The notes beneath the pieces were generated by a model that was not told where the DNA came from, ran no database searches, and saw only the letters and a list, made by a program, of their open reading frames with translations. The position numbers were made by a program, and so were the translations under genes. A DNA stretch of 64,000 nucleotides from Pseudoalteromonas luteoviolacea S2607 (GTDB taxonomy: Bacteria > Pseudomonadota > Gammaproteobacteria > Enterobacterales > Alteromonadaceae): positions 62,001-126,000 of the forward strand of contig NZ_AUXV01000004.1 in assembly GCF_001625575.1 (NCBI RefSeq). The letters run 5' to 3'. Positions 35,475 through 43,518 of this stretch are shown here, one piece after another. Position 1 is the stretch's first letter; every line of letters begins with the position of its first letter.

Positions 35475-36023
35475 ATGTGGTTTACTATTATTTGGTTGCT
35501 AATTGGTGTTGTACATTCACAGGTGTGGGGCTCGGAGCTGAAACTGAGTGGCCCAGACCGTTCAATAATTGTTTCGCCTGAAATGTCGAATTACTCTATT
35601 TGTAGAGGGTATCGTATTGAAAAGTCTCGGGGCTCAATTACACTGTTAGCCCAATTATATGGATTTGATAGTTGCGAAGGCAAAGACAATAAACAACCGC
35701 TGGTCGCAAGAAACCTAAATGATAACGATCAGCCCAAAATACTCGCGCTGGCTAACTATTTTGGGATCTACCATGCTCCCAATAAGCTCGGGCTGCGGTT
35801 TGAAGTCAAGTTTTCACAACAAAGAGCGAAAATTGATTGGTTTGTGGAACAAAAAAAAGCTGAGACAACCGTTAAAATTGATAAAAGCTTTAACCGGGAA
35901 ATGATCCGTGTCACCTTCCTTTCCGATCATAAAAGTGCATCACCCAAATTAGAACTACTGCTTTATGTTCGGCCGCAGACAAACGAAATTGTTAAAGTTG
36001 AAATTAATACTAAGAAAGCTTAA
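35475..36023 (+). CDS. Secreted protein of unknown function
   Basis: A 182-residue protein with an N-terminal signal sequence (MWFTIIWLLIGVVHSQVWGS). The mature part is beta-rich with two Cys (SICRGY, DSCEGK) that could form a disulphide. No family recognised. A GGAG-like site is not obvious; an ATG nearer the gene start is lacking, so the start is accepted with caution. Transcribed alone. Confidence 0.6.
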   Translation: MWFTIIWLLIGVVHSQVWGSELKLSGPDRSIIVSPEMSNYSICRGYRIEKSRGSITLLAQLYGFDSCEGKDNKQPLVARNLNDNDQPKILALANYFGIYHAPNKLGLRFEVKFSQQRAKIDWFVEQKKAETTVKIDKSFNREMIRVTFLSDHKSASPKLELLLYVRPQTNEIVKVEINTKKA

Positions 36024-36251
36024 GTGAGCGATATTGCGTTCTTTTTCGAATGTTTGCAGCTGGTAATATAATTGACCTTTTAAACCAAAAAACTCGCTTA
36101 AGATCAGTATTTTGTTCGGTGCTTTTTAAAATACAACAGAATTAAATGTGAGTAGACTAATTTTTATTCACGTGTAATACTTTGTAATAGTTGGATATAA
36201 AGGACTTTTATATAGTTATTGACGTTTAGTAACTTGCAATAAAGACAGACT

Positions 36252-36491
36252 ATGGACCAAAAACTAATTGAGCAAATAAATTTTGATGAGTATGCGGTGG
36301 ATGTAGATAAGCGTTCTGATATAACTAAACATCACATCAATGCTACGCTATTGGTTGATGAACATACGGTGTCGGAGCAAGACCGTATTAAATTGCTGAC
36401 AGAGCTAAATCTCTACAGAAATTCAGCATCAATCGAAGTCGAAGAAGTGACCACTGGGGTATTTAACCTTCGTTTTGCTTTGCTCAACTAA
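36252..36491 (+). CDS. Small unknown protein
   Basis: A 79-residue acidic soluble protein (MDQKLIEQINFDEYAV...). No signal peptide or helix of membrane type. It ends with a mixed strand segment TTGVFNLRFALLN. A weak AAAGACAG site precedes the ATG. It is preceded by an AT-rich gap and followed by the 460-nt gap before leader peptide 3. No family recognised. Confidence 0.5.
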   Translation: MDQKLIEQINFDEYAVDVDKRSDITKHHINATLLVDEHTVSEQDRIKLLTELNLYRNSASIEVEEVTTGVFNLRFALLN

Positions 36492-36951
36492 ATGAACTGT
36501 TACGCAGTTAACTTAACTTCGAAGCATGATAACTGAATGTTTCTAGATTGCACGTTGTTCAACACCTATGTGTTCACGACTTTGCCTCGTACTCGAAGTG
36601 CAATAGGGCTGGCATAAAGAGGCTAGCATACCAATTGGTAGCCAAGTAGTCGGCTTGATTTTTTCGCAGGCGTAAATTTACTCACCATCATTTTATATGA
36701 TCAACTTCCTCTGATGTATCTTTGCTTAGTTCCTATAATAAAAGTTTCTACTTTTATGACTTTAATTCAACTGTATCTGGATACTTTAAATGCTCATTTT
36801 TTGTGAGCAAAAGGGTTGGTAAGTAAAATGCCAAACCCAAAACGACAGTTTGCTCATATTGAACTTAATATGATAACTTTTTTGTTTACATTTTAGGTAG
36901 CAAGCATTAAATTGAAATAGCAAATATAAAACAATAATAAAGGAGTTTGCG
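36492..36951. other. Intergenic region upstream of leader peptide 3
   Basis: About 460 nt, AT-rich. It should carry the promoter of the peptide gene at 36952. I could not pick one -35/-10 pair with confidence, and nothing else was seen. Confidence 0.35.
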
Positions 36952-37104
36952 GTGGAACTATCACTCAATAAGAAAAGTATCAAAAGACTGTCAGAAAGCA
37001 AAAAATCACTCATTAAAGGGCAAACAAAAGAGGTCGCTGGTGGTGTAAATGCTGCTGGTTTTCGTACTGCTGCTGGTTGCACTAGTTACGCACGTTGTCA
37101 CTAA
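36952..37104 (+). CDS. Leader-type peptide 3: short possible RiPP precursor, GTG start
   Basis: A 50-residue peptide starting at GTG, with AGGAG 6 nt upstream. The leader (MELSLNKKSIKRLSESKK..., residues 1-31) ends in QTKEVAGG. Its LNKKxIKxLS core and VAGG end match the peptide at 7607 closely. The 19-residue core (VNAAGFRTAAGCTSYARCH) has only two Cys, with Thr and Ser next to the first. It is the smallest member of the three-gene set and easily missed. A classical terminator lies 31 nt after the stop. The role is inferred from the leader only. Confidence 0.7.
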   Translation: MELSLNKKSIKRLSESKKSLIKGQTKEVAGGVNAAGFRTAAGCTSYARCH

Positions 37105-37128
37105 TTTAGATGAGTTGAACAGTTAATG

Positions 37129-37156
37129 AAAAAGGCGTCCATTAGGGCGCTTTTTT
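37129..37156 (+). terminator. Intrinsic terminator of leader peptide 3
   Basis: AAAAAG, then GCGTCC pairing with GGGCGC (one G-U) over ATTA, then TTTTTT. A typical intrinsic terminator that separates the peptide gene from the gene at 37182. Confidence 0.8.
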
Positions 37157-37181
37157 GTGGTGCAAATGTATAGGGATTGCA

Positions 37182-37925
37182 GTGGTGAATGACAGTTATC
37201 GAATTGAAATAAAAGATAAATTTATGGTGCTTGGTGATGGGGCTAAGCGTGATGTGGAGTGTGATTTTCACATCGAAATAAGAAGTGATGAATTAGGTAA
37301 ATATCTAGTCGTATTTAAAAGTGGATTTCACGGTTTCTTAAACTCATGCCCAGGTATTGGCGAGCTGGCGAATATGCTCCCTAATTGTACCAATCAACTA
37401 TCAGAGTTTCTCGTGATAGATGAACCAGAAGAAGGACTTGTATTGGCCAAAAATACGCTTTATAACGACGCACTTTTACTGATATTAGAGGAGCTGGCGA
37501 GGTATTCAGGAGAACCTGTCGAAACTCTTTTTGAACTAATTCAATCGCAATTACTTAGAGACCTTAATATCATTTTATTGAGAGATAGCCATGAACTTGA
37601 TCAGCCTGTTGGCGAGTACTTAGTATTTGAAAGTATTAATCGTGAAAGTGTGCTTCGTGTGAAACAAGATGAATCCAGTAAAACGATTGAAACGATTGAT
37701 ATTAAGAGACTTATTGGCACTGATGAAAACAGTGAGTTTGAATTGCTTAAGCATGATCGATGGTTAGCGCCTGCTGGTGAGCGCAGGTATAAAAACACAG
37801 GGCTTAACTACACGAAATATTGCATCGATGAAAATGAAAGTTTAGAGCGATACGAATTTGTACATCAGTCGGTTTCTTCCCAGCAGAATAAAAATCTGAG
37901 CAGGTGCATTGAGCGCTTAAAGTGA
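37182..37925 (+). CDS. Unknown cytoplasmic protein downstream of leader peptide 3
   Basis: About 247 residues, starting at one of two adjacent GTG codons (37182 or 37185) with AGGGA upstream; the frame to 37155 lies in the terminator. It is acidic, with no signal or membrane helix. Two halves can be seen: a beta-rich N-terminus (VECDFHIEIRSDELGKYLVV) and a helical Leu-rich middle (LLILEELARYSGEPVETLFE). No family recognised. It lies 77 nt after leader peptide 3 on the same strand, but a terminator intervenes, so partnership is possible rather than shown. Confidence 0.6.
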   Translation: MVNDSYRIEIKDKFMVLGDGAKRDVECDFHIEIRSDELGKYLVVFKSGFHGFLNSCPGIGELANMLPNCTNQLSEFLVIDEPEEGLVLAKNTLYNDALLLILEELARYSGEPVETLFELIQSQLLRDLNIILLRDSHELDQPVGEYLVFESINRESVLRVKQDESSKTIETIDIKRLIGTDENSEFELLKHDRWLAPAGERRYKNTGLNYTKYCIDENESLERYEFVHQSVSSQQNKNLSRCIERLK

Positions 37926-38015
37926 TTGTCATAGCCAACTAAATAGCTGATTAATTTAGTGCTTTGCTATAAAATCCAGAATATTGTTTGGCTAATCGCG
38001 TTGGGATTATTTAAG

Positions 38016-38603
38016 GTGTGGCTCAAAAATAAAGTTTTAGAAGGGGCAGCTGTTGTACTTGAACCGATTAAAATGGCTCATGTAGAGCCATTAATGGATG
38101 CTGTTAGGGATGGCAGTAGTTGGAGGTTATGGTACGCATCAGTCCCGTCACCAGAGAAAATGTTTGGGTATGTTGAAAAGGCGGTAGAGTCAGCAAAAAA
38201 TGGTGCGCCAGCTTTTGTTGTCAAAACGCGTATTGATAATAAAATAGTCGGTACAACTCGATTTTACGACGTGCGTGCTCAACATCGCAGAGCTGCAATT
38301 GGCTACACTTGGTATGCAGATGCGGTGAAAAGAACAGTCGTTAATTCTGAGAGTAAATACTTACTTATGGAATATTTGTTTGAAACGCATGGAGCATTGT
38401 CGCTTGAGTTTAAAACACATTTTTTTAATCAGACTTCTCGCACCGCAATCGAGCGTTTGGGTGCTAAACTCGATGGCGTTTTACGTAGTCATCAAGTGAT
38501 GCCAGACGGGTCCATAAGAGATACTGCAGTCTACTCAATCTTGGCGCATGAATGGCCATCTGTAAGAAACAACTTACTTGCCAAAATTGAGCGCTATTCA
38601 TAG
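38016..38603 (+). CDS. GNAT-family N-acetyltransferase (RimJ/RimL-like)
   Basis: A 195-residue acetyltransferase. The sequence starts with the RimJ/RimL-type LEGAAVVLEPIKMAHVEPLM, and the acetyl-CoA region is AAIGYTWYADAVKRTVVNSESKYLLMEYLFE. A C-terminal RTAIERLGAKLDGVLRSHQVMPDG completes the match. It transfers acetyl to an amine of a protein or small molecule; the target is unknown. GTG at 38016 with GGGA 9 nt upstream is the preferred start; the frame to 37959 adds a hydrophobic stretch not expected in the family. Confidence 0.82.
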   Translation: MWLKNKVLEGAAVVLEPIKMAHVEPLMDAVRDGSSWRLWYASVPSPEKMFGYVEKAVESAKNGAPAFVVKTRIDNKIVGTTRFYDVRAQHRRAAIGYTWYADAVKRTVVNSESKYLLMEYLFETHGALSLEFKTHFFNQTSRTAIERLGAKLDGVLRSHQVMPDGSIRDTAVYSILAHEWPSVRNNLLAKIERYS

Positions 38604-39052
38604 AAAACCGAAATTTTGTAATCTAGAGTTAATCAAGCCCATGAGCAGTGGGCTAGGTGCTTTTACTAATCTACTAGCTTACGTCCTGCCTCTATAACAC
38701 TCCTTTAGTGTACATTGTTGTAAATTTGTTAATTGTATGTGTTTTTTGTTTTGTGGGGTAATGGTGTTCTTTCAATCTAGTCGTCATATTATTTTTCATT
38801 TAAATTCGCCTATATTTCGTAATCGTCGTCAAAAAAACAAAAAAATTAATAATTTCATGAGGTGTAGAGTATGCTTATGTTTTGTGGAATAAAATGAAAG
38901 CAAAAGCGATTGTTTAAACTGTTTTTCGGAACAAATTTCAAAAAGTTGACTTGACATATTATGTCTTGATTGGCACAGTTATCACATAACTCATACAATC
39001 AATCCGGTGTAATTTAATTAAAAAGCACCATTTGACATAAGGAATTTCTTAC
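38604..39052. other. Promoter region of the YjfI-PspA-flotillin operon
   Basis: About 450 nt. It holds a 13-bp palindrome at 38953-38965 about 90 nt before the first start codon. Nothing else recognised; a proper sigma-54 -12 element is missing. Confidence 0.45.
38953..38965. promoter_or_regulatory. Palindrome upstream of the stress operon
   Basis: GACATA-T-TATGTC is a perfect palindrome about a central T, flanked by TTGACTT and TTGATTGG. It is placed where an operator would sit. The cognate regulator is unknown. Confidence 0.4.
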
Positions 39053-39463
39053 ATGGAATTGAATGAGCTTGCGCTAAAACTATCTCAGTATGAAACTGAA
39101 GGATCGAGTTTTGAGTCATTTTTTATCAATGATGTTGGTCAAGAAGTACTGCAAGTTATTGTAGATGGAAACGACGAACTTCCAATCTTTGTGACACGCA
39201 CAGATGAGCAAGTATTGTGTATTTGCTATTTGTTTTCTGAAGAAGAAATCAATGCTGATAAACATGCAGAATTAAACGATACCTTACTACGCCTGAATGT
39301 GCCGATGCCGTTGAGCGCATTTGCGAAAATCGACAACAAATATGCCGTTTTTGGCGCGCTCTCAACAAACTCGACAATTGAACAGTTAAGCCATGAAATC
39401 ATTACTCTAGCTGCTAATTCAATCGATGCGTTAGAAGCTATTAGTGACTATTTAACCGAATAA
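39053..39463 (+). CDS. yjfI: DUF2170 family protein (YjfI-like)
   Basis: A 136-residue acidic cytoplasmic protein matching the DUF2170/YjfI type (LALKLSQYETEGSSFES at the start; LLRLNVPMPLSAFAKI in the middle). Its function is not established; in several gammaproteobacteria it precedes a PspA-like gene. A TAAGGAA site lies before the ATG. First gene of a six-gene same-strand run, 14 nt before the PspA gene. Confidence 0.82.
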   Translation: MELNELALKLSQYETEGSSFESFFINDVGQEVLQVIVDGNDELPIFVTRTDEQVLCICYLFSEEEINADKHAELNDTLLRLNVPMPLSAFAKIDNKYAVFGALSTNSTIEQLSHEIITLAANSIDALEAISDYLTE

Positions 39464-39477
39464 AAGGAGTATTCAAA

Positions 39478-40170
39478 ATGAGTATTTTAAAGAAGCTATT
39501 TACCGCGGTTAAAGGTGGTGTAAACGAAGTTGGTGAAAACATTGTTGATGCCAATGCAATCCTGATTTTTGAGCAAGAAATCAGAGATGCACAAGAAGCG
39601 CTTTCAGTAGCAAAGCGCAGCCTAACTGAGGTTATGGCCAAAGAAATGCAGACTACAAGAGCTATCAAAACGTTAGATAGCGAAATTGAAAAACATGAAG
39701 GATATGCAGGCCAAGCGCTGGAAAAAGGGGAAGAGTCTCTTGCCCTCGAAATTGCGGGTAAAATTGCTGAGTTTGAACAACAAAAGTCTGAACAGCAAGC
39801 GGTGTTAGCTACCTTTACTTCAGGTGTCACTAAATTAAAGCAGCAAGTTAAGCGTGCAGAAAAGACCATTGTAGAAAATCAACGCCAGCTGAGCATGGTG
39901 AAAACCACAGAAAGTGTGCAAAAGGCAACCATGGCGGTAAACGACAATATGACGTCAGGTGATTCTGCAATGGCTTCAGCTAAGCAGTCTCTTGAGCGCA
40001 TCAAGCAACGTCAGATGGACAGACAAGATAAGATGGATGCTGCACAGCAACTAGCTGATGAAAGCAGTGATAAATTTCTACACGACAAGATGCGTGCGGC
40101 GGGAATTGGCGAAGAGGCTGCGAAAGGAGCTGATATTTTAGCGCGTATTAAAGCGAAGCAGAGTAAGTAA
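39478..40170 (+). CDS. yjfJ: PspA/IM30 family protein (YjfJ-like)
   Basis: A 230-residue, almost wholly helical coiled-coil protein with the PspA N-terminal pattern (MSILKKLFTAVKGGVNEVGENIVDANAI). PspA/IM30 proteins are bacterial ESCRT-III relatives that coat and repair stressed membranes. An AAAGGAG site precedes the ATG. It lies 14 nt after yjfI and 5 nt before a small gene. Together with the flotillin further down, it suggests a membrane-integrity function. Confidence 0.9.
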   Translation: MSILKKLFTAVKGGVNEVGENIVDANAILIFEQEIRDAQEALSVAKRSLTEVMAKEMQTTRAIKTLDSEIEKHEGYAGQALEKGEESLALEIAGKIAEFEQQKSEQQAVLATFTSGVTKLKQQVKRAEKTIVENQRQLSMVKTTESVQKATMAVNDNMTSGDSAMASAKQSLERIKQRQMDRQDKMDAAQQLADESSDKFLHDKMRAAGIGEEAAKGADILARIKAKQSK

Positions 40171-40175
40171 CTGCG

Positions 40176-40496
40176 ATGACCGACAATAAGAACGCTTGGA
40201 AAAAGCAAGAGAAAGCGGTACGTGCCACGCAGCTTGCTTTTGACTTAAGCTCTGAAGTGCAAAAGTTTATAAAAAAAAGTGCAATTGATGAAGAACTGAC
40301 TCCCTCAGATATGATCAGGCGAATTTTGGGACTTGAAATCAAGTCAAAAAAGACGCGCCAGAGGCTCAGTTTTAACTTAAGCGATGAAGAGATAGCGTTG
40401 CTCGCCGAGCGGTTTGATATACCAAATGCTGACAAGCGCTTGGTAAAACAAAGAGTCGCAGATCTGCTCATCGAGCATGTTAAAGAAACAAAGTGA
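40176..40496 (+). CDS. Small basic protein of the PspA operon
   Basis: A 106-residue basic protein with two short repeated-looking segments, LAFDLSSEVQKFIKKSAI and LSFNLSDEEIALLAERFDI. Each begins with a strand and continues as a helix. This looks like a doubled ribbon-helix-helix-type arrangement, so DNA binding and autoregulation are possible. It lies 5 nt after the PspA gene. No named family recognised. Confidence 0.65.
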   Translation: MTDNKNAWKKQEKAVRATQLAFDLSSEVQKFIKKSAIDEELTPSDMIRRILGLEIKSKKTRQRLSFNLSDEEIALLAERFDIPNADKRLVKQRVADLLIEHVKETK

Positions 40497-40556
40497 TTCA
40501 CTCAGTGAATCGAACTAGTGCATTGCAGTATACGCAGTGGAGGTATACAGAGGCTT

Positions 40557-41162
40557 ATGGACTTTCTTAATACAGTTTTTACTTTTCCGACCGTTGTATT
40601 TACGACGCTACTTCTTATTGTAATTGGCTTTTGGGTGATAGCACTGCTGGGCTTTGCTGACATTGATATGTTAGAGGGAGACGTGGAGCTTGAAGCCGAT
40701 GCTGGTGAATCAATATTTCAAATGGGATTTGGCGGCGTACCACTGACTATCTCAATTAGTCTAAGTGTGCTCATCAGTTGGGTGATCAGCTTTTACTCAC
40801 ATCAATTATTTGAGTATGTGCTAGGTGAAGGAGTGGTCTTTTATCTCCTTGGAGCCGCAGTGATGTTTGGCTGCTTTGTTCTCTCAATTCCGTTTACAGC
40901 ACTTATGGTGAAGCCGCTCAGACGCTTTTTCGACAGTAAAGAAACCGCGTCTAAAAATGAGTTTATTGGCCTCGAATGCGTCATCGCTACGGGCAAGGTA
41001 ACAAATAGCTTTGGACAAGCAAAAGTACAATTTCAGGGGACAGAACAGCTCATTGAGGTTCGCTGTGAAGAAGAGAATGAATTTAAACTGGGCGACACGG
41101 GATTGCTCATAGAGCACGACGAAACTCGCAATAGTTATGTCGTTGTTGTCAAGCCTTGGTAA
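40557..41162 (+). CDS. yqiJ: YqiJ-like inner-membrane protein with OB-fold
   Basis: A 201-residue protein with three membrane helices (about 11-31, 61-81, 92-115). A soluble C-terminal OB/NfeD-like beta domain follows (IATGKVTNSFGQAKVQF ... GDTGLLIEHDE). YqiJ and NfeD-type proteins accompany flotillins and are thought to organise membrane microdomains. The ATG at 40557 is chosen, with CAGAGG just upstream; the 40518 frame lacks a site. Next gene is the flotillin. Confidence 0.82.
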   Translation: MDFLNTVFTFPTVVFTTLLLIVIGFWVIALLGFADIDMLEGDVELEADAGESIFQMGFGGVPLTISISLSVLISWVISFYSHQLFEYVLGEGVVFYLLGAAVMFGCFVLSIPFTALMVKPLRRFFDSKETASKNEFIGLECVIATGKVTNSFGQAKVQFQGTEQLIEVRCEEENEFKLGDTGLLIEHDETRNSYVVVVKPW

Positions 41163-41327
41163 CAATCTACTAGGATAGTAAATGCTCACAAGCGTAATCA
41201 TAAATGGCGGTCCAATCAGCATTGGATTGTAAATAAAAGAAACAAATGGTGGCTTTGTTTTGCGTTTAGGTGAAAACAACCAAAACAGAGTTATCTCGGG
41301 AAACCAAATATTTAGTTAGGAACACGC

Positions 41328-43430
41328 ATGGAATTTTTAGATAATCTAGGACCTATTTTAACAATCGTTGGCGTTTCAATCGCTGTTATATTTGCGATTA
41401 TTATGATCATTGGTAAGTTTTATCGAAAAGTGGATCAGGGTCACGCGCTTATCATCAACAAAATGAAGAACGAACCTGATGTGACGACGACTGGTGGTAT
41501 TGTCTACCCAGTTATTCATAAGATGGAAGTGATGGATATTTCTACCAAGCGCATGGTGCTAGAGCGTAGAGAAAACAGTGGCTTAATTTGTAAAGATAAC
41601 ATTCGAGCTGATATTGCCATTACGTTCTATATCCGTGTAAACGAAAACAAGCAAGATATTCTGCGCGTTGCAAAACAGGTCGGTTGTGCCCGTGCTTCTC
41701 AGCCTGAAACCCTACAAGAGCTATTTGAAGCAAAGTTCTCTGAAGCGTTAAAGACGGTTGGTAAGCAAATGAATTTTGAAGAGCTGTTTACTCACCGCAA
41801 TGAATTCAGAGACGCGATTAAAGAAGTGATTGGTCAGGACTTATCGGGCTACACGTTAGAAGACGTGGCCATTGATTACTTAGAGCAAACTTCCATTCAT
41901 AAATTGGATGAAAACAATATCCTAGATGCTGAAGGTATTCGTCGCATCACGGAGAAAACGGCTGAACAAAATGTTCAAACAAACCAATTGAAGTGTGATG
42001 AGCAAGCGCAAATTGAAATTCAAAATCAAGCAGCGCTTGAAAAGTCCCTAGAAATTGAGCGTCAAAAAGAAGATGCCAAAGCAAAGCAGCAGCGCGAGAT
42101 TGAAACTGTGCGTGCGAGAGAGTCGGCAGAAGCTGAGCGCGTTAAACAAGAAGAACGCATGAAAGCAGAAGATGCGCGACTTAAAGCAGACGAAGCGCTT
42201 GAAATTGCAGAGCAAAACAAACAGCGTGAGATTGATATCGCTGAACAAAACCGCCTTCGTGTACTTGCAATCGAAGAGGAAAAAGTTGCCCGTTCTCGCG
42301 AAATCGAGGTGATTGAGCGCGAGAAAGAAACTGAAATCATGCGCATCAATAAAGAAAAAGCACTAGAGGTTGAGCGTAAAGAAATCGCTGAGGTGCAGCG
42401 TGACAGAGTGGCTGTTGAGAAAACCGTTGCTGAAGAACAAGAACGTATTAAAGATGTTCAAACTCTGGCTGCTGCTGAGCGTGAGAAAGAAGCCATTGTC
42501 ATTCGAGCGAAAGCAGAAGCTGAAGAAGCACTAGTAAAAGATATTGAAGCAGCCAAAGCGCAAGAACAGGCGGCTGAGTTCAAGGCACGTGAACTGGAGA
42601 AAATGGCCGAGGCAGAGCTGCGTATTGCTAACCAAAGCGCAGAGTCTAAGAAGATCCTTGCAGAAGCTGAGCAAGTTGAAAAAGCGGCTTCTGGACTGGC
42701 TGAAGCTGAAGTTATCAAAGCTAAAGCTGAAGCAAATGCAAAGCAAGGTGAAACTGAAGCACAAGTACTAGAGCAAAAACTGGCGGCAGAAGCGAAAGGT
42801 AAGCGAGACATTGGCTTTGCAGAAGCTGAAGTACAAACGGCGATGGCTGAGTCAATTGAGAAGCAAGGTGAAGCAGAGGCGATTACTTTAGAGCGCCGTA
42901 TGACAGCCGAAGCGAAAGGTCTTGAAGAGAAGCTTGAAGCGCTAAATGCGATGGACAAAGACGCGAGAGATTATGAAGGCTTTACGCTGAAACTGAATCA
43001 GCAAAAAGAGCTAACTTTGGCTAAATTAGAAACAGAGAAAGAAATTGCCGCACATCAATCTGAGATCTTAGCGAAAACGCTAGGCAATGCAGATATCAAT
43101 ATCATGGGTGGTGACGGTCAATTCTTTAACCAGTTTATGAAGGCCATTACGCTAGGTAAATCAATTGATGGTCTCGTGGGTGAAAGTGACACAGTACAAA
43201 CGTTATTTAAAGATCACCTAGCAGGTGAAAGAAACATCATGGATGACTTAAAAGGGGTGTTAAGTGGTGCAAATGCGTCGTCAGAGACAATGAAAAACGT
43301 TGCAATGAGTAAGTTTTTTCAGCAACTAGGCAACACTTCAGATGCTGAAAAACAACAATTATTAGCGATGTTAGGCAACACCTTAAATGGTAATGCCAAG
43401 TCTGTTGGTCAGTCAGAAGGCCAAGAATAA
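41328..43430 (+). CDS. yqiK: Flotillin (YqiK family)
   Basis: A 700-residue protein. One membrane helix at 11-30 is followed by an SPFH/band-7 domain (about 35-200; YRKVDQGHALIINKM at its start). A very long Glu/Ala/Lys/Arg coiled coil follows (about 210-560). The C-terminus is helical and oligomerisation-type (NADINIMGGDGQFF). Flotillins scaffold membrane microdomains. It follows yqiJ by 165 nt and precedes the giant ATPase by 88 nt, which has a weak hairpin (43449-43471). Coiled-coil text is repetitive, so shadow frames are long here. Confidence 0.92.
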   Translation: MEFLDNLGPILTIVGVSIAVIFAIIMIIGKFYRKVDQGHALIINKMKNEPDVTTTGGIVYPVIHKMEVMDISTKRMVLERRENSGLICKDNIRADIAITFYIRVNENKQDILRVAKQVGCARASQPETLQELFEAKFSEALKTVGKQMNFEELFTHRNEFRDAIKEVIGQDLSGYTLEDVAIDYLEQTSIHKLDENNILDAEGIRRITEKTAEQNVQTNQLKCDEQAQIEIQNQAALEKSLEIERQKEDAKAKQQREIETVRARESAEAERVKQEERMKAEDARLKADEALEIAEQNKQREIDIAEQNRLRVLAIEEEKVARSREIEVIEREKETEIMRINKEKALEVERKEIAEVQRDRVAVEKTVAEEQERIKDVQTLAAAEREKEAIVIRAKAEAEEALVKDIEAAKAQEQAAEFKARELEKMAEAELRIANQSAESKKILAEAEQVEKAASGLAEAEVIKAKAEANAKQGETEAQVLEQKLAAEAKGKRDIGFAEAEVQTAMAESIEKQGEAEAITLERRMTAEAKGLEEKLEALNAMDKDARDYEGFTLKLNQQKELTLAKLETEKEIAAHQSEILAKTLGNADINIMGGDGQFFNQFMKAITLGKSIDGLVGESDTVQTLFKDHLAGERNIMDDLKGVLSGANASSETMKNVAMSKFFQQLGNTSDAEKQQLLAMLGNTLNGNAKSVGQSEGQE

Positions 43431-43518
43431 ACTCAGCAGACGTATTCTGGGTGGGCGGCCAAACGCTCACCCTGCTTACCTTTCCATTTACCTTCCGTGT
43501 ACAACAGGACAGTAAACT

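Noticed and set aside
38972-38990. TTGGCAC... as a sigma-54 promoter for the PspA operon
   Set aside because: The GG element is present, but there is no GC at the required 10-nt distance, so it is not a credible -24/-12 promoter.
42048-42958. Long minus-strand frames opposite the flotillin coiled coil
   Set aside because: The Ala/Glu/Lys-rich repeats of the flotillin give open antisense frames rich in Ser, Ala and Phe. They have no start signals and are shadows.
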